From the NCBI RefSeq assembly GCF_000429945.1, contig NZ_AUCV01000021.1:1-64000 (forward strand): 64,000 nt of DNA, in the 5' to 3' direction. The position numbers and the translations under genes were made by a program. Numbering within the stretch: position 1 is the stretch's first letter; each line of letters starts with the position of its first letter. The DNA comes from Desulfogranum japonicum DSM 18378. GTDB lineage: Bacteria > Desulfobacterota > Desulfobulbia > Desulfobulbales > Desulfobulbaceae. Below, piece by piece: positions 56,903 through 64,000 of this stretch. The notes beneath the pieces are model-generated. The model ran no database searches. It was not told the origin of the DNA and saw only the letters and a list, made by a program, of their open reading frames with translations.

Positions 56903-57412
56903 ATCGATCTCCTATCACAATCAACATATACGCAAGGAATGGAATATCTCCCATCCCCAACTCTCTGTAATCTTTCACCGGCACTCCACGGAGTCTTCCT
57001 GTGGTCGACCACCTCTTCGCACGACTGGATTGCCATGCCAGATTGGCTATAGCCTGCCAGCCAATTCGTGTACATATGAAGCACTGATAACCGTTTCCAA
57101 TCATGGCACCGACATTTTCACGCCTTGGTGACCGGTTACGTGAACGATTACAACGAGTTCTTGCTCTACGTTGATTATCGAAAAGTAATCAACATACATA
57201 TGATGTTACGCAGACTGTGTCTGTCCAACTACCCGGCACAACTAGCAGTACTACAATTACACCTATAAGAAATTCTGAAAAAATTCTAGACGAACACCCT
57301 AAAAATCAATATCATAAAAAGCAAATCCTGTCCAAAAAGGCATTATCTCTTCCCAACGAGTCAGGCATGCGCACAGCACATGCGTCACTTCCATTATGCC
57401 CCCGGAGGCAGT
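56903..57412. other. Divergent intergenic region with inverted repeat
   Basis: About 510 bp between the FG-GAP and cohesin-like genes; no gene is supported. GTTGATTA (57170-57177) with TAATCAAC (57186-57193) is a perfect 8-bp dyad and may be an operator of the cohesin-like gene. A clear ribosome binding site for that gene (CGGAGG) lies at 57403-57408. Confidence 0.5.
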
Positions 57413-58345
57413 ATGCATAAAGCAAAATATTCAGGCGTCTTCATATTTGCATTACTCATGCTGAACGCCTCTTTCTGTTTGGCTCTGCAGTTGGAAGTTT
57501 CCAAAGTCAAATCATTTCCAGGTCGTGAAGTCACGGTGAACATTACGGTAAGTGACTATAATCAGGAAAATATAGCTGGAACCGTTTTCACTCTGACCTA
57601 CAATTCCACCTTTCTCACATTGCGAAATATCAGTTCCAATCATTTCGGCAACTTTCTCAATCAATGGAGCCTTGTCGATCCAGCACCTGATCCGCTTCCC
57701 GATACCAGCGTCACCGTAGGAGGCATAACATATACAAGGCCACTGGCCCACGCCGTTGGCACTTCCCAGGTTATGGTTGCAGCAGCGAGAATTAAAGGCG
57801 GACAACCAGCAGTCCTTATGACGTTTACCTTCATGATAAACGACGTTGCTGGTATTTCAGACAATGTAATCCCCCTTTCCATTCAGCCAAGCGTTGTCTC
57901 CGACACCAGCGCCGGGTACAAAGCTTCAGGAGAACAGGTCCCCATTCTGTACGGCATGGTGGAAGGAGAAACTGATCCTGCCCTTGCCTATCCGGCCTAT
58001 TCTCCGGCAACTGTCTCCGGCTACATAGATGCCACAGAGACTTTTCAGGACGATGATGAAGATGGCATGGATGACAGTTGGGAGATACGATACTTTGCAG
58101 ACACAGAAACAGCGGATGCATTGACAGATTTTGACGGAGACCACTATACAGATCTCCAGGAGTTTCTCAATTCTGTGGCCAATTTGACAGATCCGAACGG
58201 AGCTGACTTTGTTCCAAATGTTGCGAATGCAGCAGGAGGCGTCGGGTATAACAATCCCAACACCTCCAAAGCATTCTGGAACCTCATGCTGCCTGTACTG
58301 ATTCACCAGCATGAAAAAAAACAGCCGCAGAAAAACTCCCCCTGA
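57413..58345 (+). CDS. Secreted cohesin-domain protein with calcium repeats
   Basis: A 310-residue exported protein. The signal peptide MHKAKYSGVFIFALLMLNAS is followed by a cohesin-like beta-sandwich (LQLEVSKVKSFPGREVTVNI through MTFTFMINDVAGISD, about 20-165). A calcium-binding type-3 repeat/dockerin-like part follows (DDDEDGMDDSWEIRYF and FDGDHYTDLQEFLN, about 215-255). The tail is TSKAFWNLMLPVLIHQHEKK. Cohesins bind dockerins in cellulosomes, but isolated cohesins also occur in non-cellulolytic bacteria. CGGAGG supports the ATG at 57413; the longer frame from 57380 lacks a signal. Confidence 0.85.
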   Translation: MHKAKYSGVFIFALLMLNASFCLALQLEVSKVKSFPGREVTVNITVSDYNQENIAGTVFTLTYNSTFLTLRNISSNHFGNFLNQWSLVDPAPDPLPDTSVTVGGITYTRPLAHAVGTSQVMVAAARIKGGQPAVLMTFTFMINDVAGISDNVIPLSIQPSVVSDTSAGYKASGEQVPILYGMVEGETDPALAYPAYSPATVSGYIDATETFQDDDEDGMDDSWEIRYFADTETADALTDFDGDHYTDLQEFLNSVANLTDPNGADFVPNVANAAGGVGYNNPNTSKAFWNLMLPVLIHQHEKKQPQKNSP

Positions 58346-58368
58346 TCCTTCAAGGGAGTGAACTGCGG
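58325..58368 (+). terminator. Hairpin at the end of the cohesin-like gene
   Basis: CCGCAG (58325-58330) and CTGCGG (58363-58368) enclose ACTCCC (58335-58340) with GGGAGT (58354-58359), a two-part stem starting inside the last codons. The T-tract that should follow is weak, so Rho-independent termination is uncertain. Confidence 0.4.
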
Positions 58369-58431
58369 CGTTCTCTTCGCGCCTCGCCTCTACGAAAAAT
58401 ATTCTCCTGAAAAATCCTGATCAAGCCCCCT

Positions 58432-58597
58432 TAGGGAGCACGGAAAATAATAAATATCCAAAAATTGCGTGGGATATCGGTTTGGTAACGCCGTCGCGTC
58501 AATGGCTCAATACGGCCAGCATGGAACCATTGACGCGACGACGTTAGCGAGTTGAGAGACAAGCAAGATTGGATAATTTATTTTTCCGTGACCCTTA
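58432..58597. repeat. 165-bp terminal-inverted-repeat element, copy 2
   Basis: The second copy lies between the cohesin-like and trypsin genes and its right end overlaps the trypsin stop codon. Its internal stem pairs 58484-58505 with 58527-58548. Left end TTAGGGAGCACGG is slightly decayed; the right end reads CCGTGACCCTTA. Confidence 0.88.
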
Positions 58598-59542
58598 ATC
58601 AGCCTGTTGCAAAAGGAGATATATGGGCGCCATTATCAATCCTGATGGGGTCTTCTCAACTTCCCCCACGTAAGATTCGATAAAAGATATGTACTGAGAG
58701 GTACGTGTATTCACGCCATAATATCCAGCTAAGGCGCATCCATACCCCCATGAGACTATACCGGCGTGCCTCCATTTATTGTTATAATAGACCATGAGCG
58801 GCCCACCGGAATCACCCTGGCAGGAATCTTTGCCCCCATAAGAGTAACCTGCACACACCATGTTACTGGTAATCTGATTTGAATAGCTGGCATTACACAC
58901 CGAATTGCTGACAATGGGAACCTCCACCTGTTGGAGCTTTTCGGCATAATCTATGTCATAAGAAGCCTGATTTCCCCAGCCGATGAGGGTTCCTGTCTCC
59001 CCGCTCAGACTGTTGCTGCTGTCGGTAAAAAGGGCCAATGTCTCTTCAGATGATTCCCGTGCAAGTTCAAGCAATGCCAGGTCACCATCATTGGTACGGC
59101 TATTATAGCCTGGATACGGCACAATTCTTTTTACACTGATTCTGTCACCGCTATTTGTGGTCAAGTCATGCACCCCCATGGCCACATCAATTTCACCGGC
59201 TGCCCTGAGGGAGCTACCATTATAAACGCAGTGAGCAGCTGTAAGCACCCATTTCTTTGTGATCAGGGCTCCTCCACAAAATTGCGCAGAAAAGAAGTCG
59301 TTGATATCTGAGTACAAGAGAGCAGCCATCCACGGCCAGGCACCTTTGACGGCGGTTTCTCCACCCACAATTTTTGTCTGGTTGGAATCTATGGCACTTT
59401 CTTCAGCAAAACCGATCTGCACTGTACCCAGTGAGGATACAATGCACATCTGGAGACAAAAGACCGTTAGTTTGACCCAACGTGCAAGGACTCGCTTACT
59501 CTCATCTTTGTTGTTCTTTGATTCGTTTTGTGTCTTCAACAT
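58595..59542 (-). CDS. Secreted trypsin-like serine protease (S1 family)
   Basis: A 315-residue protease. An uncleaved-type signal segment (LTVFCLQMCIVSSLGTVQIG) leads to the activation site KIVGGETAVKGAWPWMAALL. The triad is His in VLTAAHCVY, Asp in NDGDLALLEL and Ser in CQGDSGGPLMVYY. Asp at the base of the specificity pocket (GGKDSCQGDSGGP) predicts trypsin-like cleavage. The tail SGLIMAPIYLLLQQAD is a short hydrophobic end. It resembles metazoan-type trypsins more than most bacterial proteases, as is common in Deltaproteobacteria. Its stop lies at the edge of a repeat. Confidence 0.93.
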   Translation of the reverse strand: MLKTQNESKNNKDESKRVLARWVKLTVFCLQMCIVSSLGTVQIGFAEESAIDSNQTKIVGGETAVKGAWPWMAALLYSDINDFFSAQFCGGALITKKWVLTAAHCVYNGSSLRAAGEIDVAMGVHDLTTNSGDRISVKRIVPYPGYNSRTNDGDLALLELARESSEETLALFTDSSNSLSGETGTLIGWGNQASYDIDYAEKLQQVEVPIVSNSVCNASYSNQITSNMVCAGYSYGGKDSCQGDSGGPLMVYYNNKWRHAGIVSWGYGCALAGYYGVNTRTSQYISFIESYVGEVEKTPSGLIMAPIYLLLQQAD

Positions 59543-59619
59543 ACCGCATACCTTACTGCTGGGCTAAAAAGAGAACGAAAAAACAACTTACGAACGTTTC
59601 TCTCTTCAACCATCATCAA

Positions 59620-61302
59620 TTATCTGGTTAACTGCCGATAACGGATTCGATGCGGCTGGTCAGCATCGGCCCCTTTCCTTCGTTTGTAATCCTGCTCATA
59701 TTCACTGTAATTGCCTTCGAACCAGACCACTTCCGAGTTTCCTTCAAAGGCCATTATATGGGTGGCTATACGGTCGAGAAACCAACGGTCATGACTGATA
59801 ACCACAGCACAGCCGGCAAAATTTTCCAGTGCTTCCTCCAAAGCACGCATGGTATTCACATCCAGGTCATTTGTCGGCTCATCAAGCAGGATGACATTCC
59901 CACCCTCCTTGAGCATTCGAGCGAGATGCACCCGATTGCGCTGGCCACCGGAAATCTCGCTGACCTTATTCTGCTGTTCAGCACCTGTAAAATTAAACTT
60001 GGCCACATAGGCCCGGGAATTGTATTCCTTGGTTCCCAGCCAGATAGTATCCTGTCCTTCCGAGATAGCCTCCCAGATGGTCTGATTTGCCCCCAGCGAT
60101 TCCCGGGACTGGTCCACATAGGAAAGTTTCACAGTCTCGCCGATACGTATTGTCCCCGCGTCCGGCTGTTCTTTACCTGTAATCATTTTGAACAAGGTTG
60201 ATTTCCCTGCACCATTGGGTCCCACAACACCGACAATGCCGCCGGGAGGCAAAGAAAATTCCACATTATCCAACAGAACCCTGTCATTAAAGGATTTACA
60301 TAAGCCTTCCGCCTCGATAACAACCTTGCCGAGCCGAGGTCCTGGTGGGATATAAAGTTCCAGATCGGAATCCATTTTATCCACTTCCTGATTGAGCAGC
60401 TTTTCATAGGCAGTGATACGGGCTTTGGATTTGGAACGTTTACCTTTGGGACTCATGCGAATCCATTCAAGCTCTCGCTGCAGGGTACGTTGCCGTTTGG
60501 TTTCTTTTTTCTCTTCCTGAACCAGTCGTTTTTCCTTCTGTTCCAGCCAGGAAGAATAATTCCCTTTCCAGGGGATACCCATGCCACGATCAAGCTCAAG
60601 AATCCAGCCTGCCACATTATCCAGAAAATAACGATCATGTGTTACCGCGATAACCGTACCGGCATACTGTTGCAGATGCTGTTCCAGCCAGGAGATGGAC
60701 TCTGCATCCAAATGGTTCGTAGGCTCATCAAGGAGCAGGATGTCTGGTTGCTTGAGTAGAATACGGCATAAAGCTACCCGGCGCTGTTCACCACCGGAAA
60801 GCACTCCTGTTTTCATATCACCAGGAGGACAACGCAACGCATCCATGGCCATATCCAACTTGCTGTCCAGGTTCCATGCATCCAGAGCATCCAGCTTATC
60901 CTGTACCTCTGCCTGCCGTTCGATCAATGCCTGCATGGCATCATCATCCATGGGCTCTGCGAATTTTTCATTAATGGCATTGAATTCAGCTATCAGATCA
61001 ACCGTTGACTGAACGCCTTCCTCCACCACTTCCCGTACTGTTTTTTCCGGATCAAAACTTGGTTCCTGGGGCAGATAATCAATGGTAAAGCCTTCTGAAA
61101 GCATGGTTTTGCCATCAAAATCCGTTTCCAACCCGGCCAGAATACGCAACAGGGTACTTTTTCCTGCACCGTTCAATCCTAAAACACCAATTTTGGCGCC
61201 GTAGAAATAACTGAGGGAAATATCTTTCAACACCTGTTTCTGCTTATACTTCTTGCTGACTTTGATCATCGAATAGATAATCTTATTCGGCTCATCACTC
61301 AT
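59620..61302 (-). CDS. ettA: Energy-dependent translational throttle protein EttA (ABC-F ATPase)
   Basis: A 560-residue protein with two ABC ATPase domains. Walker A GLNGAGKSTLLRILAG and signature LSGGEQRRVALCRILL form the first; GPNGAGKSTLFKMITG with ISGGQRNRVHLARML the second. Walker B is seen in ILLLDEPTNHLD and ILLDEPTNDLD. The arm and linker region (KRQRTLQRELEWIRMSPKGK) is basic. EttA acts on the ribosome E site and slows translation under low energy. The ATG at 61302 begins MSDEPNKIIYSM, the usual start. Confidence 0.95.
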   Translation of the reverse strand: MSDEPNKIIYSMIKVSKKYKQKQVLKDISLSYFYGAKIGVLGLNGAGKSTLLRILAGLETDFDGKTMLSEGFTIDYLPQEPSFDPEKTVREVVEEGVQSTVDLIAEFNAINEKFAEPMDDDAMQALIERQAEVQDKLDALDAWNLDSKLDMAMDALRCPPGDMKTGVLSGGEQRRVALCRILLKQPDILLLDEPTNHLDAESISWLEQHLQQYAGTVIAVTHDRYFLDNVAGWILELDRGMGIPWKGNYSSWLEQKEKRLVQEEKKETKRQRTLQRELEWIRMSPKGKRSKSKARITAYEKLLNQEVDKMDSDLELYIPPGPRLGKVVIEAEGLCKSFNDRVLLDNVEFSLPPGGIVGVVGPNGAGKSTLFKMITGKEQPDAGTIRIGETVKLSYVDQSRESLGANQTIWEAISEGQDTIWLGTKEYNSRAYVAKFNFTGAEQQNKVSEISGGQRNRVHLARMLKEGGNVILLDEPTNDLDVNTMRALEEALENFAGCAVVISHDRWFLDRIATHIMAFEGNSEVVWFEGNYSEYEQDYKRRKGADADQPHRIRYRQLTR

Positions 61303-61742
61303 ATACACATACTCCAAAATATGTTCAGTTTACTGAAGAAATAGACACGGCAAGACCTTTGCTTTTCCCTGTGAGGCCGCGAAAAATAAATTATCGGATT
61401 ATACCTTCCAAAGCGTCGCAACTCAACATCTACCCATCTCTCCTTTACATTTTCATATACAGTATTGGCCTCCTCAGATGCATTACATCTGCCTGTCAGG
61501 GAATATTCCCTGTAATAGCTGTGTACTGGAAATATCATATTTGCTTTTTGTCAAATGTCTTTTACCTATTAAATCATCAGGAGTATGGACCAGCAGGGTA
61601 ATATACAGTATGATACATACCGCAATACCAATACACACAGAATATTTCCTTCTGTGTGAAATATAAGCATGCCACAGATAACAACAAAATCTCACGTAAT
61701 TGCCCTTAAACCCAGGATGTTTACCTCTGCCAGGTTTTTCCT
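61303..61742. other. Intergenic region upstream of ettA
   Basis: About 440 bp without a gene. A hairpin of CACACAGAA (61634-61642) with TTCTGTGTG (61650-61658) lies in it and has no T-tract. Copy 3 of the 165-bp element begins at its right end. Confidence 0.5.
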
Positions 61743-61907
61743 TAGGGTCGCGGGAAATAAGAAATATCCGAAAATTGCGTAGGATATCGGTTTGCTAACG
61801 TCGTCGCGTCAATGGCTCAATACGGCCAGTATGGAACCATTGACGCGACGACGTTAGCGAGTTGAGAGACAAGCAAGATTGGATAATTTATTTTTTCCGT
61901 GCCCCCA
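61743..61907. repeat. 165-bp terminal-inverted-repeat element, copy 3
   Basis: Third copy. The left end TTAGGGTCGCGG is inverted to the right end CCGTGCCCCC. It has the best internal stem: 61794-61815 pairs perfectly over 22 bp with 61837-61858. It is separated from copy 4 by about 235 bp of non-coding DNA. Confidence 0.9.
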
Positions 61908-62142
61908 ACACTATACGTCATCACAGGTACCGCTGCCATGTGCAGTCATGATTGCCTGCCATGGCATATCAATGCGGATGCTCACGATGAGGTAACACGT
62001 ACGACGCAGCGGTAATCTCCTACATTTATTCACACGTCTCCGGAGATACAATGTAACACCAATACAGAGATCAGGACGACAGACAGTTTCCCCCTTGCTT
62101 TCCGTTCCTCCAACGAATGGAAAACACAAGAAGCAGTTGATT

Positions 62143-62307
62143 TTAGGGTCGTGGAAAGTAATAATTCTCCAAAAACTTGGTAGGATAACGGTTTATCCTC
62201 ATGACTTTTTCAATGGATCAAGAGCCAGCATGGAACCCTTGAAACAGTCATAAGAAAGAGTTGAAAGACCAACAAGATTGGATAATATATTGTTTCTGCA
62301 ACCCTTA
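62143..62307. repeat. 165-bp terminal-inverted-repeat element, copy 4 (divergent stem)
   Basis: The ends keep the family terminal repeats (TAGGGTCGTGG; AACCCTTA). The internal stem differs in sequence from the other copies, yet 62198-62216 still pairs with 62236-62254. The copy sits directly before the sps ribosome binding site. Confidence 0.82.
62261..62288 (+). promoter_or_regulatory. Possible promoter within the right end of repeat copy 4
   Basis: TTGAAA (62261-62266) is followed after 16 bp by TAATAT (62283-62288), about 40 bp upstream of the sps ATG. Copies 2 and 3 have the same layout with TTGAGA and TAATTT, so the element's right end may act as an outward promoter. Only a weak sequence match. 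Confidence 0.3.
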
Positions 62308-62327
62308 CTTCCAGAGGACCAGTTTAT

Positions 62328-64000
62328 ATGGAGAACAACAAAGGACTTTACCTGCAACTCTTCAGTATTCATGGACTTATTCGTGGCAATATGCCGGAAC
62401 TGGGAAAAGATGCCGATACTGGCGGTCAGATCAAATATGTTCTCGAGCTTGCCCGGGCCCTGGGAGATCATCCCGATGTGTGCCAGGTCGATCTGGTTAC
62501 CCGATATATCGATGATAAGCGCCTGGCAGCGGATTATGCCCAGATCATAGAGCCTCTTTCTGAAAATGCCCGCATCGTCCGGATTCAATGCGGCGGGACC
62601 AAATATATGCGGAAGGAACTGCTCTGGCCGCACCTGGAGGAGTTCATCGAAAGGACTATCCGTTTCATCAAATCAGAGGGACGTATTCCCGATGTTTTTC
62701 ACGGTCATTATGCTGATGCCGGATATGTTGCCATGCAACTCGCCAATGCATTTGACGCCCCTTTTCTGTTTACAGGCCATTCCCTTGGACGAAACAAACG
62801 CGTCAAACTGATCAGTGACGGCATGGATGAGAACAGCATCAATAAACAATATAAAATCGACCATCGCATTCAAATGGAGGAAGACATCATTGCCCAGGCT
62901 GATCTCATTATTACCTCCACCAGACAAGAGATAGAGGAGCAGTACGGCCTGTATAACGCTACGGCCAAAGGGTTTTGCGTTATTCCACCAGGCATTGATC
63001 TAGAGGCTTTTTACCCGTTCTATGACCTTGAACTGGATTCTGACCTCCTCAGTGAAGAAGTGAAACAGACCCGTTATACACTGCGCAAAGAATTGGACCG
63101 TTTCTGGGCTAACCCGGAAAAACCATTTATCCTTGCCCTCTGCAGACCTGACAAACGTAAAAATATCACAGGACTCCTGGAAGCATACGGTACGAGCAAA
63201 GAACTGCAAGCCATTGCAAACATGGCGATATTCGCTGGAATACGCAGTAATATCAACATCATGGAAGAAAACGAAAAAGCTGTCTTAACCGATATGCTCC
63301 TGCAGATGGACAGGTATGACCTGTATGGTAACCTCGCCATCCCTAAGAAACATGACTTTGCCACCGAGGTTCCCGAGTTATACAGGTTATGTGCTGAAAG
63401 TCATGGGGTATTCGTCAATCCGGCGCTTGTGGAACCTTTTGGGCTGACACTCATTGAAGCATCGGCCTGCGGCCTGCCTATCGTGGCGACCAATTATGGA
63501 GGCCCCGTTGATATCATAGGTAACTGTGAAAACGGACTTCTCATCGATGCGTCGCAGCCTGAAAAGATCGCAACGGCAATTAAAAACATTCTCATTGATC
63601 CGCAAAAATGGTCACAATATTCAAACAATGGTATCAATGGAGTCCGACAGCATTATGCATGGCAGGCACACTGCACCGCTACGCTGCAAAAAATTTATGA
63701 TCTCCTGCCCGATTTCATTCAACCCTCACAGGAGAAGGATGCAATGAAAGACTCGCGCTCTTCAAAAAAATCGTACGGCGCCAGACTCACCAACGTGAAT
63801 CACCTGCTCATAACCGACATTGACAACACCCTGGTAGGGGACGCAAAAAGCATGCGTCAACTGTTCAATATTCTGGATGACAATCAAGGACATTTAGCCT
63901 GGGGAGTTGCCACCGGACGCAGTCTGGAACTCACCATTGAGGCCATGACCGAATTCGACATTCCAGTACCTGATATCCTGATCTGCAGTGTTGGCACGGA
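62328..64000 (+). CDS. Sucrose-phosphate synthase with C-terminal phosphatase domain (partial, runs off the window)
   Basis: At least 557 codons, open to the right edge. The GT-B glycosyltransferase opens LYLQLFSIHGLIRGNMPELG with DTGGQIKYVLELARALG, the hallmark of sucrose (phosphate) synthases. The later VEPFGLTLIEASACGLPIVA is the nucleotide-sugar site. After a linker (DSRSSKKSYG), a HAD domain begins LLITDIDNTLVGDAKS with the nucleophile Asp, the sucrose-phosphate phosphatase type. Together they would make sucrose, a compatible solute. AGAGGA precedes the ATG at 62328. A repeat copy occupies the leader. Confidence 0.92.
   Translation, partial: MENNKGLYLQLFSIHGLIRGNMPELGKDADTGGQIKYVLELARALGDHPDVCQVDLVTRYIDDKRLAADYAQIIEPLSENARIVRIQCGGTKYMRKELLWPHLEEFIERTIRFIKSEGRIPDVFHGHYADAGYVAMQLANAFDAPFLFTGHSLGRNKRVKLISDGMDENSINKQYKIDHRIQMEEDIIAQADLIITSTRQEIEEQYGLYNATAKGFCVIPPGIDLEAFYPFYDLELDSDLLSEEVKQTRYTLRKELDRFWANPEKPFILALCRPDKRKNITGLLEAYGTSKELQAIANMAIFAGIRSNINIMEENEKAVLTDMLLQMDRYDLYGNLAIPKKHDFATEVPELYRLCAESHGVFVNPALVEPFGLTLIEASACGLPIVATNYGGPVDIIGNCENGLLIDASQPEKIATAIKNILIDPQKWSQYSNNGINGVRQHYAWQAHCTATLQKIYDLLPDFIQPSQEKDAMKDSRSSKKSYGARLTNVNHLLITDIDNTLVGDAKSMRQLFNILDDNQGHLAWGVATGRSLELTIEAMTEFDIPVPDILICSVGT

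Noticed and set aside
61483-61695. 70-codon minus-strand frame between ettA and the repeat
   Set aside because: Hydrophobic and Cys-rich by chance, no ribosome binding site or family.

Overview
The window is bacterial chromosome from a Gram-negative, diderm organism. The gene set and protein style suggest Desulfobacterota, perhaps the Desulfobulbales. This rests on the outer-membrane genes (bamA, a FadL-type porin), HD-GYP and PilB/GspE proteins, carboxyspermidine-route polyamine genes, metX-metW, a sucrose-phosphate synthase with a phosphatase domain, and a tmRNA tag reading ADDYNYALAA. No rRNA or tRNA gene was seen, so the taxonomy is inference. Genes lie on both strands.

Positions 1-10,700 form an AT-rich integrated element. 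A P4-type tyrosine integrase (9346-10536, minus) sits directly beside the 3' end of ssrA (tmRNA, 10700-11059, minus), so ssrA is very probably the attachment site. The island continues off the left edge. It carries an IS256-type transposase whose insertion appears to have cut off the 5' part of a DDAH-box helicase-nuclease gene, and a tight three-gene operon (acetyltransferase-like protein, ImmA/IrrE-type metallopeptidase, beta/sce7725-type protein). A convergent sce7726-type gene overlaps the end of that operon. The element's own module is integrase, an unknown protein, an AlpA-type regulator and a protein with family A polymerase/T7 RNA polymerase-like palm motifs. The accessory genes look like a defence locus, and the polymerase-like protein may replicate or prime the element.

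Positions 10,700-25,000 are core genes. smpB-ssrA are adjacent, and a minus-strand group holds a lipoprotein, pcm, a VTT-domain membrane protein and a type II/IV secretion ATPase. These are followed by htpG, hemY, a divergent dnaA homologue with a 700-bp AT-rich leader, comF-type, icd and plsC genes. Positions 25,000-32,200 hold bamA, mfd and a yrfG-type nucleotidase on the plus strand. Positions 32,200-40,100 (minus) hold a coiled-coil membrane protein, two tandem HD-GYP sensor proteins, a cyclic-nucleotide-binding/methyltransferase fusion and a FadL-type porin.

Positions 40,400-45,700 are a polyamine operon, speA > carboxyspermidine dehydrogenase > nspC > speB, enough to make spermidine from arginine without S-adenosylmethionine decarboxylase. 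Next come two metalloproteases, small membrane and cysteine-cluster proteins, cysE-cysK with a MOSC protein (serine to cysteine), and metX-metW. Positions 55,200-59,600 hold three secreted proteins (FG-GAP repeats, cohesin-like, trypsin-like). ettA and the start of a sucrose-phosphate synthase finish the window.

Two dispersed non-coding repeat families cross the core region. One is a ~165-bp element with terminal inverted repeats and a long internal stem (four copies at 48.3, 58.4, 61.7 and 62.1 kb), in which the stem arms change together between copies. The other is a ~95-bp element with three consecutive hairpins (copies at 17.7, 19.5 and 53.1 kb). These repeats, the Pol A-like protein and the ImmA/beta/sce7726 locus are the most interesting items.
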